A stretch of DNA of 64,000 bases from Mesorhizobium sp. WSM4311 (GTDB lineage: Bacteria; Pseudomonadota; Alphaproteobacteria; Rhizobiales; Rhizobiaceae): contig NZ_NSFV01000009.1 of the NCBI RefSeq assembly GCF_002295115.1, positions 186,001 through 250,000 of the forward strand, written 5' to 3'. The notes below the pieces were generated by a model. The model was not told the DNA's origin and did no database searches. It saw nothing but the letters and a program-made list of their open reading frames with translations. Below, one piece after another: positions 32,559-40,794 of the stretch. The first letter of the stretch is position 1; every line of letters starts with the position of its first letter. The position numbers and the translations under genes were made by a program.

Positions 32559-35165
32559 CTATTTCAGCTCGAGCAGCCGTTCGAGATAGCTGCGCTCGAT
32601 ATCCGGGCTGAGCGCGTTGCCGAGCCGCTTGCGGATCGCTTCCAGGATCTGGCGCGCGCGCTGGACGTCGATCTCGTCGGGGACCTTCACCGAATCGCCG
32701 AAATCGGGACCCTGGCTGGCGCGCGGCCGGCCGAGCGGGTCGCGGTCGGCATTCTGCTGACGCCCGCCTTCCTGGCTGCCGCCCTGGTCGCCCTGCATGG
32801 CCTGCATCTGCTTCATCATGTCCTTGGCGCCCTTGCGCAGCGCCTCGAGTGCCCGGCCCTGGTGGCCGACGGCCTCGTCGCCCTGGCCCTCGCCAAGCGC
32901 CTGCTCGGCGCTGCCCATCGACTTGCCGGCCTCGCCAAATCCTTCATTGGGCTCCATGCCCATGCCTTCGAGGTTCTTCTTCAACTGCTCGAGATCGCTC
33001 TTCAGCTGGCCCTGGCCTTCCTGCAATTGCTTCAGCGCATCGGCGAATTCCTGCGGCGTCATCGGCTTTTGCCTGGCCAGCGGATCGCGGTCCTCGCCGG
33101 CGCCTGGCTTGTCCTGGCCCTCGCCACCGCCCTGGCCAAGCTGCTCATCGCGGTTCTGCCCGCGCTGGCGCTCGCCACGCTGCATCTGGTCCATGCGGAA
33201 AGTGTCGTTCATCATCTCCTGCTGGCGTCGCAGGATCTCGCCGAGCTTGTCCATCTGCTGGCGCATCTGGCTGTCCTGCTCGCCGCCCTGCTGCTGACGC
33301 CCGGCCTGGAGATTGTTCATCATGTCCTGCAACTGCGACAGCAATTGCTGCGCCTTGTCGCGGTCGCCCGACTTCGCCAGGTTCTCGATCTGGTCCATCA
33401 TCCGGTCGATGTCGCTCTGGCGCAGTTCCTGGCCGTTCTGCTGCATCTGCGGCGCATTCGGGTTCTGCTTGGCGCGTTCGGCGAATTCCTGCAGGAACTG
33501 GTTCATCGCCTCGCGCAGTTCCTTCATCGCCTTCTCGATTTCGGCATCGCTGGCGCCGTTCTTGATGGCGTCCTGCAGCGCCTGCTGCGCCTGGCGCAAC
33601 CGCTTCTCGGCGGCCGAGAGGTTGCCCTCCTCGATGCCGAGCGCGATTTCCCAGAGATAGGCGACCTCGCCGCGCAGCTGATCGTCGTTGCCGGCCAGTT
33701 TCAGCCGGCTGCGCGCGCTCATGATGGCAAGGTAGTGGGACATGTTGTCGAACGTGTCCTCCGGCCGCAGCGTGATGGCGTCGATCAGGTCGAGCACGTG
33801 CGGCTTGGCATTGGCGTCGAGGGCCAGCAGGCGGCGCTGTTCGATTACAGCCCGCGCCAGCGGGTTGGAGAAAGGCCGCTCCGGCATCACCAGCGTCCTG
33901 GTCTCGCTCGACGCGGTGTGGCCGGCGTCGTCGGTGGCGACCAGCGTCAGCTTGATGCTGCTGCCGGCCCAGACATGCTCGGTCAAGTCCTTGGTGGTCT
34001 TGGCGGCATTGGACTTGCCGCCGCGGCGCGGCAGCGCCAACGGCATTTCGGGCGGGCCGTAGAGCGGATGCGCGCCCGGCGCCTGCGGGTCGACCAGCGC
34101 GAAGACCGCCTTGGCGGTGGCGGCGCCATAGTCGTCGTCGATCTGGTAGTTGAGTTCGAAAGCGCCGTTGGCGGCGCGCTTGGGCTCGCCGACGAAGCGG
34201 ATCTGTGGCGGTTTGTCCTCGATCACGGCGAAGGCCCAGCGGCCGAGCTGATCCTCGCCCGATTTCAGCGTCAGCGTGCCGTCGCCGGTCAGCTTGCCGA
34301 TGAACTGGCGCACCTTCGACGGGGATGCGGGGGTCGGCGCCGCCGGGCTCGCGGCTGACTTGGCGCTGGCCGCCTGTGGTCCGGCGGGGTCGATGGTGCG
34401 CGCATTGCCATCCTTGTCGGCATAGGCGAGCGTTTCCTCGCCCGAGCCTCCGGTGACGCGCAAGGAGACGTCGCTGCCCTCAGGCACATGAAACGTCGGC
34501 GTTGCCTGGTTGGCGTCGGCGGTCAGGAAGATCGGCGGCTTGCCGGTATAAGCAGGCGGCGTTACCCAGGCATCGATGCGTGGCGGCACGGCATCGTGCG
34601 CGCCGTGGGTGCTGAAGCCGTCGGCTATCCTGCCGCCTGTCGGCCCGAAGGAGAAGGCAAAGGCGGTGACGAGCAGCAGCGCGGCCACGGCGCGCAGCCC
34701 CCAAGGATCGCGCTCCGGCACGCGGGTGCGCGGCAGGTCGGCGCCAAGGCTGTCGAGCCTGGCGGCCATGCGCTTCTGGTGTTCACGCCACAGCGCCTGC
34801 GAGAAGCTGCTTTCGCGGCCGCTTGGCCGGTCGGCCTGCACCAGCACAGGGCTGTGCAGCAATTCGTTGGCGGCCTCGATGCGGCGGTCGACCTCGGCGG
34901 CGCCGGGCAGGCGGAAGAAACGCAGCGGATAGAGCGCCGCCAGCCCTGCCAGGCCGAATGCGGCGACAAGGCCGATGCGCGCGATATCCGGCAACCGTGA
35001 GAAAACGCCGAACCAGGAGATGCTCAGGAACAGGGTGGCGATAAGGATCAGCGGCAGCAGCAGCGGCCAGCCGCGCTCGACCATCATCGAGACCCGCGTC
35101 GCCAGCCGGCTGAGTGCAAGGCGCCCGGCGAGACCGCGATCGCTAGAGGTGGGTCGTTGCGTCAT
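32559..35165 (-). CDS. TIGR02302 / DUF4175 family large membrane protein
   Basis: An 868-aa protein of the TIGR02302 (DUF4175) family, found in Hyphomicrobiales. It has three N-terminal transmembrane segments (about residues 33-55, 60-80 and 157-175), a beta-rich extracytoplasmic region to about 520, and a long Gln/Met/Gly-rich coiled-coil tail (about 560-830) with many QMQ, GQ and QQQG runs. No enzymatic motif is visible and function is unknown. AGGAAGGG lies upstream of ATG 35165. It lies 47 bp upstream of the VOC gene on the same strand. Confidence 0.82.
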   Translation of the reverse strand: MTQRPTSSDRGLAGRLALSRLATRVSMMVERGWPLLLPLILIATLFLSISWFGVFSRLPDIARIGLVAAFGLAGLAALYPLRFFRLPGAAEVDRRIEAANELLHSPVLVQADRPSGRESSFSQALWREHQKRMAARLDSLGADLPRTRVPERDPWGLRAVAALLLVTAFAFSFGPTGGRIADGFSTHGAHDAVPPRIDAWVTPPAYTGKPPIFLTADANQATPTFHVPEGSDVSLRVTGGSGEETLAYADKDGNARTIDPAGPQAASAKSAASPAAPTPASPSKVRQFIGKLTGDGTLTLKSGEDQLGRWAFAVIEDKPPQIRFVGEPKRAANGAFELNYQIDDDYGAATAKAVFALVDPQAPGAHPLYGPPEMPLALPRRGGKSNAAKTTKDLTEHVWAGSSIKLTLVATDDAGHTASSETRTLVMPERPFSNPLARAVIEQRRLLALDANAKPHVLDLIDAITLRPEDTFDNMSHYLAIMSARSRLKLAGNDDQLRGEVAYLWEIALGIEEGNLSAAEKRLRQAQQALQDAIKNGASDAEIEKAMKELREAMNQFLQEFAERAKQNPNAPQMQQNGQELRQSDIDRMMDQIENLAKSGDRDKAQQLLSQLQDMMNNLQAGRQQQGGEQDSQMRQQMDKLGEILRRQQEMMNDTFRMDQMQRGERQRGQNRDEQLGQGGGEGQDKPGAGEDRDPLARQKPMTPQEFADALKQLQEGQGQLKSDLEQLKKNLEGMGMEPNEGFGEAGKSMGSAEQALGEGQGDEAVGHQGRALEALRKGAKDMMKQMQAMQGDQGGSQEGGRQQNADRDPLGRPRASQGPDFGDSVKVPDEIDVQRARQILEAIRKRLGNALSPDIERSYLERLLELK

Positions 35166-35281
35166 CGGCCCTTCCTGGAATCAGGCGGGATAGCCCGATC
35201 CTCACGACTCGAAGAATACCAGCAAACACGGCAAAGGCGAGGCGTTCTCAGAAAATGTGAACCCGGCCGAAATGGTTGCAA

Positions 35282-36223
35282 TCAGAAATTGGCGGGGTTT
35301 GCGTTGGCGCCACAGACCAGCACGGCGACGCGTTCGCCCGGTGCCGGCGTGTAGCGGCCGGACAGGATCGCGGCGAAGGCGGCCGCCCCACCCGGCTCGG
35401 AGATGATGCGCACCCGATGCCACAGCGCCTTCTGCGCGGCGATGATGTCGTCATCACTGACCAGGATGGAGCGCTCGACGAAGGCCTCGGCGATCGGGAA
35501 CATCATTTCGCCGACGCGCTTCGGCGCCAGCGAATCGGCGGCGATGCCTTCCGCCGGCGCGTCGACGGGATGGCCGGCCTCGAAGGCGCGATGAAGCGTC
35601 GGCGCGCCCTCGGGCTCGATGGCGATGATGCGGATGCGGCCGGCATACCAGGCGGCGATGCCGCCGATCAGGCCGCCACCGCCGACGGCGACCAGCAGCG
35701 TGTCGATCTCGGGCAGGTCGTTCTCGATCTCGAGCCCAAGCGTGCCCTGTCCGACCAACGTTTCCTCCTGGTTGAAGGCATGGATCTGCAAGGCGCCGGT
35801 CTCCTGCGCGAAACGTTCGCTGGCGGCCAGCGCCTCGGCATAGCGGGCACCACCAACCACCAGGTCGGCGCCATAGCCGCGAATGCGGTCCAGCTTAGCC
35901 TGCGGGCTCACTTCGGGAACGAAGATGGTCGCCTTGTGGCCGAGCCGCATGGCGGCATAGGCGACGGCAGCGCCATGGTTGCCGCCCGAGGCGGCGACGA
36001 CGCCGGCCTTGGGAACCGGCCTTTCCAAAAGATTGGTGAAGGCGCCGCGCGCCTTGAACGAACCGGAATGCTGCAGGCATTCGAGCTTGAGGTCTACCGC
36101 CAGCGGCGGCCGGTCGAAGTCGGCCATGTCGACGCGCAGCACCGGCGTGTGCCTGATATAGGGCCGGATGCGCGGTTCCATCGCGGCAATGCGCTCGCGT
36201 GTAACGGGGTTGCCCTGCGCCAT
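35282..36223 (-). CDS. Threonine/serine dehydratase (PLP-dependent)
   Basis: A 313-aa fold-type II PLP enzyme. The Schiff-base lysine lies in SGSFKARGAF near residue 57; the phosphate-binding glycine loop is AVGGGGLIGGIA near residue 178. It lacks the C-terminal regulatory ACT-like domains of biosynthetic IlvA, so it is a catabolic or general serine/threonine dehydratase. AAGGAG lies 6 bp before ATG 36223. It is divergent from an ArsR-type regulator 50 bp away. Confidence 0.86.
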   Translation of the reverse strand: MAQGNPVTRERIAAMEPRIRPYIRHTPVLRVDMADFDRPPLAVDLKLECLQHSGSFKARGAFTNLLERPVPKAGVVAASGGNHGAAVAYAAMRLGHKATIFVPEVSPQAKLDRIRGYGADLVVGGARYAEALAASERFAQETGALQIHAFNQEETLVGQGTLGLEIENDLPEIDTLLVAVGGGGLIGGIAAWYAGRIRIIAIEPEGAPTLHRAFEAGHPVDAPAEGIAADSLAPKRVGEMMFPIAEAFVERSILVSDDDIIAAQKALWHRVRIISEPGGAAAFAAILSGRYTPAPGERVAVLVCGANANPANF

Positions 36224-36249
36224 GGCGATCTCCTTGGGATTGACAGCAA

Positions 36250-36273
36250 TTAGTAACTTGGCAAAATGACTAA
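36250..36273. promoter_or_regulatory. Candidate ArsR-type operator (TTAGT-N14-ACTAA)
   Basis: TTAGT at 36250-36254 and ACTAA at 36269-36273 are perfect inverted arms separated by 14 bp. The right arm ends directly at the ATG of the ArsR-type gene (36274), and the left arm lies 26 bp upstream of the divergent dehydratase start. Placement suits autoregulation and control of the dehydratase. This is inferred from symmetry only. Confidence 0.5.
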
Positions 36274-36576
36274 ATGCAAGAGGTTGATGTCTTCAAGGCG
36301 ATCGCCAACGAACGCAGGCTGCAGATCCTCAACTGGCTGAAGGATCCGCGCGCGCATTTCCCGGCTCAGGCCGACGGCGATCTGATCGAGGACGGCGTTT
36401 GCGCGCTGCTGATCGCCGAAAAGCTCGGTATCACGCAGGCGACGCTCTCCGAGCATATGCGCGTGCTCACCCAGGCCGGCCTGCTGCGGCCCAAGCGCAT
36501 CAAGCAATGGACGTTCTACCGCCGTGACGAAGACAGGATCGCCGAGACAAGGACGCTCCTGCAGAACCGGCTGTAG
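36274..36576 (+). CDS. ArsR/SmtB-type winged helix regulator
   Basis: A 100-aa winged helix-turn-helix protein. The recognition helix region is AEKLGITQATLSEHMRVLTQAGLL near residues 50-73, and the wing is KRIKQWTFYRRDE. The canonical metal site ELCVCDL is absent; a lone Cys (about residue 46) precedes the HTH, so metal sensing is not predicted. There is no recognisable ribosome-binding site before ATG 36274, and the operator-like arm abuts it; the mRNA may be leaderless. Likely regulates itself and the divergent dehydratase. Confidence 0.83.
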   Translation: MQEVDVFKAIANERRLQILNWLKDPRAHFPAQADGDLIEDGVCALLIAEKLGITQATLSEHMRVLTQAGLLRPKRIKQWTFYRRDEDRIAETRTLLQNRL

Positions 36577-36594
36577 CGCTGCCGGCTGTGGCTT

Positions 36595-37863
36595 CTATGC
36601 CAGCCAGTCAGGCACCGAATCCAGCCCGATCAGATCGTCATAGGTCAGGCGCGGGCGCACGATGTGGAACCGGTCGCCGTCGACCAGCACCTCCGGCACC
36701 AGCAGGCGGGTGTTATAGGTGCCTGCCTGCACCGCGCCATAGGCACCGGCGGTGGAAACGGCAATGAGATCGCCGGCCTTCAGCCTGGGCAAGTCGCGGT
36801 CGAGACCGAGATAGTCACCGGTCTCGCAGACCTGGCCGACCACGTCGACCATCATGCGCGGCGTGTCGGCCGGCGGCTGCACGACCGGCCTGATGTCGTG
36901 GAAGGCGTCATAGAGCGTTGGCCGGATCAGATCATTCATGGCGGCGTCGACGACCAGAAAATTCTTGGCGTCGCCTTCCTTCACGAAGATCACTTCCGAA
37001 ACGAGGATGCCGGCATTGCCAACGATCAGCCGGCCCGGCTCGAACATCACCTTCAGACCGAGCTTGGTGACATGCTTCCTGACGATCTGGGCATAGGCGT
37101 CGGGCAAGGGCGGTGGGTTGTTGTCGACACGGTAAGGGATGCCGAGGCCACCGCCGACATCGACATGCTCGATGGCGTGGCCATCAGCGCGCAGCGCGCC
37201 GACCAGATCGACCAAAAGGGCGAAGGCGTCGTCGAAGGGCTGCAACTCGGTGATCTGGCTGCCGATATGGGTGTCGATGCCGGTGATCTTGATACCCGGA
37301 AGCGTCGCCGCGCGGGCATAGACCTGCCGTGCGCGCTGCCAGGCGATGCCGAACTTGTTCTCGGCCTTGCCGGTGGAAATCTTCTTGTGGGTCTTGGCGT
37401 CGACATCGGGATTGATGCGCAGCGAGACCGGCGCCACCTTGCCGAGTGCCGTGGCTCGCGCCGACAACAGTTCAAGTTCAGGCTCCGATTCAACGTTGAA
37501 GCAAAGGATGCCGGCTTCGAGCGCAAGGTCCATTTCGCGCGCGGTCTTGCCGACGCCGGAAAACAGGATCTTACTTGCCGGGATGCCGGCCGCCAGCGCC
37601 CGGCGCAGCTCGCCTTCCGAGACCACGTCGGCGCCGGCGCCGAGCCCGGCAAGGGTGCGCAGCACGGCCTGGTTGGAGTTGGCCTTCATGGCGTAGCAGA
37701 CCAGTGCGTCGAGGCCGGCAAAAGCCTGGGCAAAGACGCGGTAGTGCCTGGTCAGCGTGGCCGTCGAATAGCAGTAGAACGGCGTGCCGACCTGAGCGGC
37801 GATATCAGGGATTGCCACGTCCTCGGCATGCAGCACGCCGTCGCGGTAGTCGAAATGGTTCAC
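36595..37863 (-). CDS. lysA: Diaminopimelate decarboxylase
   Basis: A 422-aa PLP enzyme of alanine racemase fold III that converts meso-diaminopimelate to lysine. The PLP lysine is in CYAMKANSNQAV near residue 60, and other blocks are GAGADVVSEGELRRAL, RINPDVDAKTHKKISTGKAENKFG and the C-terminal GAYGAVQAGTYNTR. The start codon is GTG at 37863 with a weak GGAA site upstream. It ends an argH-lptM-lysA unit and lies convergent with the ArsR gene. Confidence 0.95.
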   Translation of the reverse strand: MNHFDYRDGVLHAEDVAIPDIAAQVGTPFYCYSTATLTRHYRVFAQAFAGLDALVCYAMKANSNQAVLRTLAGLGAGADVVSEGELRRALAAGIPASKILFSGVGKTAREMDLALEAGILCFNVESEPELELLSARATALGKVAPVSLRINPDVDAKTHKKISTGKAENKFGIAWQRARQVYARAATLPGIKITGIDTHIGSQITELQPFDDAFALLVDLVGALRADGHAIEHVDVGGGLGIPYRVDNNPPPLPDAYAQIVRKHVTKLGLKVMFEPGRLIVGNAGILVSEVIFVKEGDAKNFLVVDAAMNDLIRPTLYDAFHDIRPVVQPPADTPRMMVDVVGQVCETGDYLGLDRDLPRLKAGDLIAVSTAGAYGAVQAGTYNTRLLVPEVLVDGDRFHIVRPRLTYDDLIGLDSVPDWLA

Positions 37864-37929
37864 GAGGGTGATTCCGGAAGTTGGAGCACGATAAGATCGG
37901 GCTGGAAGCCAAACCCGGCCTGATCGGTT

Positions 37930-38136
37930 CTAGATCAGCGGGTCGAGGATGAACTTCTTGTCCTTGACTGGTTTTTCCGGCTCCGGCGGCAGCGGCTGCT
38001 TGGCCTTCTCGGCATCCTTTCGCGCCTGGACGGCCGCCTCATAGGGCGTGTCGAGACCGGCCTTGCGGCCGCAGGCGGTCACGGCGGCCATCGCCGCCAG
38101 CAGCGTCAGCGTCACCAAAATCCTGCTTCCGGTCAT
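37930..38136 (-). CDS. lptM: LptM-like lipoprotein
   Basis: A 68-aa lipoprotein. The signal peptide ends in a lipobox-like AAVTAC with Cys at residue 21, followed by GRKAGLDTPYEAAV. The CG-K-G-L-x-x-P pattern is that of LptM (YifL), which helps mature the LptD/E LPS translocon in Escherichia coli; function here is inferred from that family. A C-terminal Lys/Pro/Glu-rich tail follows. ATG 38136 is chosen as the start of the signal peptide; the frame runs upstream through intergenic DNA. Placement beside lysA is typical. Confidence 0.85.
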   Translation of the reverse strand: MTGSRILVTLTLLAAMAAVTACGRKAGLDTPYEAAVQARKDAEKAKQPLPPEPEKPVKDKKFILDPLI

Positions 38137-38201
38137 CGATCCATCCGTCCGAAACGTTTTGTCAGCCGCCGCTTTTAGCCGAGTTCTCGGCGCATTGCAC
38201 C

Positions 38202-38228
38202 CCGGATATTGCCGGTTGCAATATCCGG
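38202..38228. repeat. Perfect 11-bp inverted repeat after argH
   Basis: CCGGATATTGC and GCAATATCCGG flank CGGTT, giving an 11-bp perfect stem. A further partial copy (CCGGGATATTGCC) follows at about 38226-38237. It lies between argH and lptM. No U-tract follows on either strand, so it is not a standard terminator. Confidence 0.8.
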
Positions 38229-38252
38229 GATATTGCCGTCGCATATCGGGCT

Positions 38253-39653
38253 TCAGGCTTTGACCAGCCGCTTTTTCCAATAGCGGATCTGCTTCCTCAC
38301 TTCCGACGGCGCGGTGCCGCCGAAACTGGTGCGGCTCTTGACCGAATTCTGCACCGCCAGCACCGAGAAGATATCCGATGTGATGCCGGGATTGATCGAC
38401 TGCAGATCCACCAGCGAAAGCTTTTCCAGGCTTACCTTCTTCTCCTCGGCCAGCGCCACCGCACGGCCGGTGACGTGATGCGCCTCGCGGAACGGCAGGC
38501 CCAGCGTGCGCACCAGCCAGTCGGCGAGGTCGGTCGCGGTCGCGTGGCCGGAGCCGGCGGCCCTCTTCATCGCGGCCGCGTTGATAGTCATGTCGGAGAC
38601 CATGCCGGTCATCGCCGCCAGCATCAGGTCGAGCGTCTCGGCGGCGTCGAAGACCGATTCCTTGTCTTCCTGCATGTCCTTGCCATAGGTCAAAGGCATG
38701 CCCTTCATCACCGTCAGCAGGCCGACCAGATGCCCGTTGACGCGGCCGGTCTTGCCACGCACCAGTTCGGCGGCGTCGGGGTTCTTCTTCTGCGGCATGA
38801 TCGAGGAGCCGGTGGAAAAACTATCCGACAGCCTGATGAAGCCGAATTGCGGCGTCGACCAGATGATGATCTCCTCGGCCAGCCGCGAAAGATGCGTGGC
38901 GCAGACCGCCGCCATGGCGAGGAAGTCCAGCGCGAAGTCGCGATCGGAAACGCTGTCCAGCGAATTGCGCATCGGCTCGCGGAAACCCAGCGCCTTGGCG
39001 GTTCTGTGGCGGTCGATCGGGAAGCTGGTGCCGGCAAGGGCGGCGGCACCGAGCGGGCTCTCGTCCATGCGTTCGATCGCATCGCGCACGCGCGACAGGT
39101 CGCGTGCAAACATCTCGACATAGGCCATGCAGTGGTGGCCGAAGGTCACCGGCTGCGCCGCCTGCATATGGGTGAAGCCCGGCATCACGGTCGCCGCGTG
39201 CTCCCCGGCCCGCTCCAGCAGCGCCGCGATCAGGCCCTTCAGCGCCTCGGCGACGCGGAAGCACTCGTCCTTGACCCAGAGCCTCAGATCCACCGCCACC
39301 TGGTCGTTGCGTGAGCGCGCGGTGTGCAGGCGGCCGGCGGCCGGGCCGATCAGGTCGGCGAGACGGGCCTCGACATTCATGTGGATGTCTTCGAGCTTCG
39401 TCGAAAACTCGAAGCGGCCGGCCTCGATCTCTTTCAGGATCGTGTTCAGCCCGTGAGCGATTTTTTCTTGATCGGCCGCCGAAATAATGCCCGTTTGCGC
39501 CAGCATCTCGCTGTGGGCGATCGAGCCGCGTATGTCCTGTGCGTAGAGTTTGCGGTCGAACGAGATCGACGCGTTGATCGCTTCCATGATCGCGGCCGGA
39601 CCCGAGGCAAATCGTCCGCCCCACATCTGGTTGCTGGTCTTCTTGTCGCTCAT
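38253..39653 (-). CDS. argH: Argininosuccinate lyase
   Basis: A 466-aa fumarase/aspartase-superfamily enzyme releasing fumarate and arginine from argininosuccinate. The superfamily signature GSSIMPQKKNPDAAELVRGK is at about residues 282-301. TARSRNDQVAVDLRLW near residue 110 and HMQAAQPVTFGHH are also present. The ATG at 39653 has no obvious ribosome-binding site. It opens the argH-lptM-lysA unit and diverges from tlpA across 35 bp. Confidence 0.96.
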   Translation of the reverse strand: MSDKKTSNQMWGGRFASGPAAIMEAINASISFDRKLYAQDIRGSIAHSEMLAQTGIISAADQEKIAHGLNTILKEIEAGRFEFSTKLEDIHMNVEARLADLIGPAAGRLHTARSRNDQVAVDLRLWVKDECFRVAEALKGLIAALLERAGEHAATVMPGFTHMQAAQPVTFGHHCMAYVEMFARDLSRVRDAIERMDESPLGAAALAGTSFPIDRHRTAKALGFREPMRNSLDSVSDRDFALDFLAMAAVCATHLSRLAEEIIIWSTPQFGFIRLSDSFSTGSSIMPQKKNPDAAELVRGKTGRVNGHLVGLLTVMKGMPLTYGKDMQEDKESVFDAAETLDLMLAAMTGMVSDMTINAAAMKRAAGSGHATATDLADWLVRTLGLPFREAHHVTGRAVALAEEKKVSLEKLSLVDLQSINPGITSDIFSVLAVQNSVKSRTSFGGTAPSEVRKQIRYWKKRLVKA

Positions 39654-39688
39654 CGCTATAAAACCCGTGCTTCGGAGCAGTTTGAGAA

Positions 39689-40369
39689 ATGGCAGACGGA
39701 AACAGATTTTTCCCGGCCCCGCGCCTGATCCTCGCCGCTTTGGTGGCGGGAGCGCTGGCCGGCGCGGTCGCGGTATATGTCAGCGAGAGCCGGTCTGGCA
39801 ACAATGCACCGGCCCAGGTGGCGGTCGGCGGCAGCAAGGATGACGTCGCCTGCGCCGCCAAGAGCGACCGCGCCAAGAAGATCGCGGCTGCCGCCACCGG
39901 CCAGGTCGCGGCCCTGTTGCCCGCCGATCCGCCGCAGTCGATGAAAAGCCTTGCCTTCAATGGCCCGGACGGCAAGCCAATGACGATCGCCGACCATGCC
40001 GGCAAGACGGTGCTGCTCAACCTCTGGGCGACATGGTGCGCGCCTTGCCGCGCCGAAATGCCGGCGCTCGATGCGCTGCAGAAGGAGAAGGGCAGCGACA
40101 GCTTTCAGGTGGTCGCCGTCAATGTCGATGCCGGCGACGATGTGAAGCCGAAGAAATTCCTCAAGGAAACAGGTGTCGAAGCGCTCGGCTATTACCGGGA
40201 TTCGACGGTGGCCCTGTTCAACGACCTTAAGACGCGCGGCCTGGCGCTCGGCCTTCCCGTCACCATGTTGATCGACGGCGAAGGCTGCCTGATCGCGCAT
40301 ATGAACGGCCCGGCTGAATGGTCGGGGCCTGACGCCAGGCGGCTGATCGACACGGCGCTCGGATCGTGA
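39689..40369 (+). CDS. tlpA: Thiol:disulfide interchange protein TlpA
   Basis: A 226-aa membrane-anchored thioredoxin-like protein. One helix at about residues 12-30 anchors it with the thioredoxin domain in the periplasm. The redox motif is WCAPC (C117, C120) and a cis-Pro lies in LGLPVTMLID. TlpA reduces proteins needed for cytochrome oxidase (CuA site) assembly in Bradyrhizobium. It diverges from argH, a common rhizobial pairing. Confidence 0.92.
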   Translation: MADGNRFFPAPRLILAALVAGALAGAVAVYVSESRSGNNAPAQVAVGGSKDDVACAAKSDRAKKIAAAATGQVAALLPADPPQSMKSLAFNGPDGKPMTIADHAGKTVLLNLWATWCAPCRAEMPALDALQKEKGSDSFQVVAVNVDAGDDVKPKKFLKETGVEALGYYRDSTVALFNDLKTRGLALGLPVTMLIDGEGCLIAHMNGPAEWSGPDARRLIDTALGS

Positions 40370-40373
40370 GCGG

Positions 40374-40559
40374 TCAAGCCGAGCGCACGCCTGGCTTGAG
40401 CAATACGAGACTGCCATCCCGCTGGTCGGTGCGCGCCGGAGTGCGCTTGCCGTGGCCTGTCAGGTCGTCGAACGCCTCGATGGGCGCCAGTTTGCCGAGA
40501 TAGTAGCCCTGGCGTGCTTCCCCGGCGCATTTACGCCCGCTGCGGCACCTGGATATCAT
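40374..40559 (-). pseudogene. Possible remnant of an EAL-domain protein C-terminus
   Basis: A 61-codon open stretch whose middle part, RQGYYLGKLAPIEAFDDL, resembles the end of EAL phosphodiesterase domains (QGYYxGxPxP pattern). There is no intact gene around it, and the sequence before 40559 in the same frame has no recognisable domain. The 425-bp gap 40370-40794 otherwise contains a perfect 8-bp hairpin at 40629-40648 and the ugpB leader. Recognition is by motif only. Confidence 0.3.
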
Positions 40560-40794
40560 TGTCCCCTTAGCCGGATAATCATGGCGGCCGATGCGGTCTT
40601 TACGTCTTCGACAGTCGCCCTAGCTACCTAAAACGCCGGTGCGTTTTAATGCCGGCCAAAGCCGCCGAGGGAGAGGAACGGGCAGCTGTGCAAAGGCCGG
40701 GGAGCCACAACAGAACTGTCACATACCTTCTCTAAGAGAGCGGGCAAGGACTTGCGCAAGACCCTTGTCACCAGCCACTCAAGAGGGAAAAACC

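Noticed and set aside
36274..36576. Arsenic or metal-resistance regulator
   Set aside because: The ELCVCDL metal site is absent and no metal-resistance gene is adjacent.
40716..40735. Pho box upstream of ugpB
   Set aside because: Only one CTGTCAC half-site is present and the second half at the expected spacing (CTTCTCT) does not fit. Pho control remains likely from biology, but the site is not supported.
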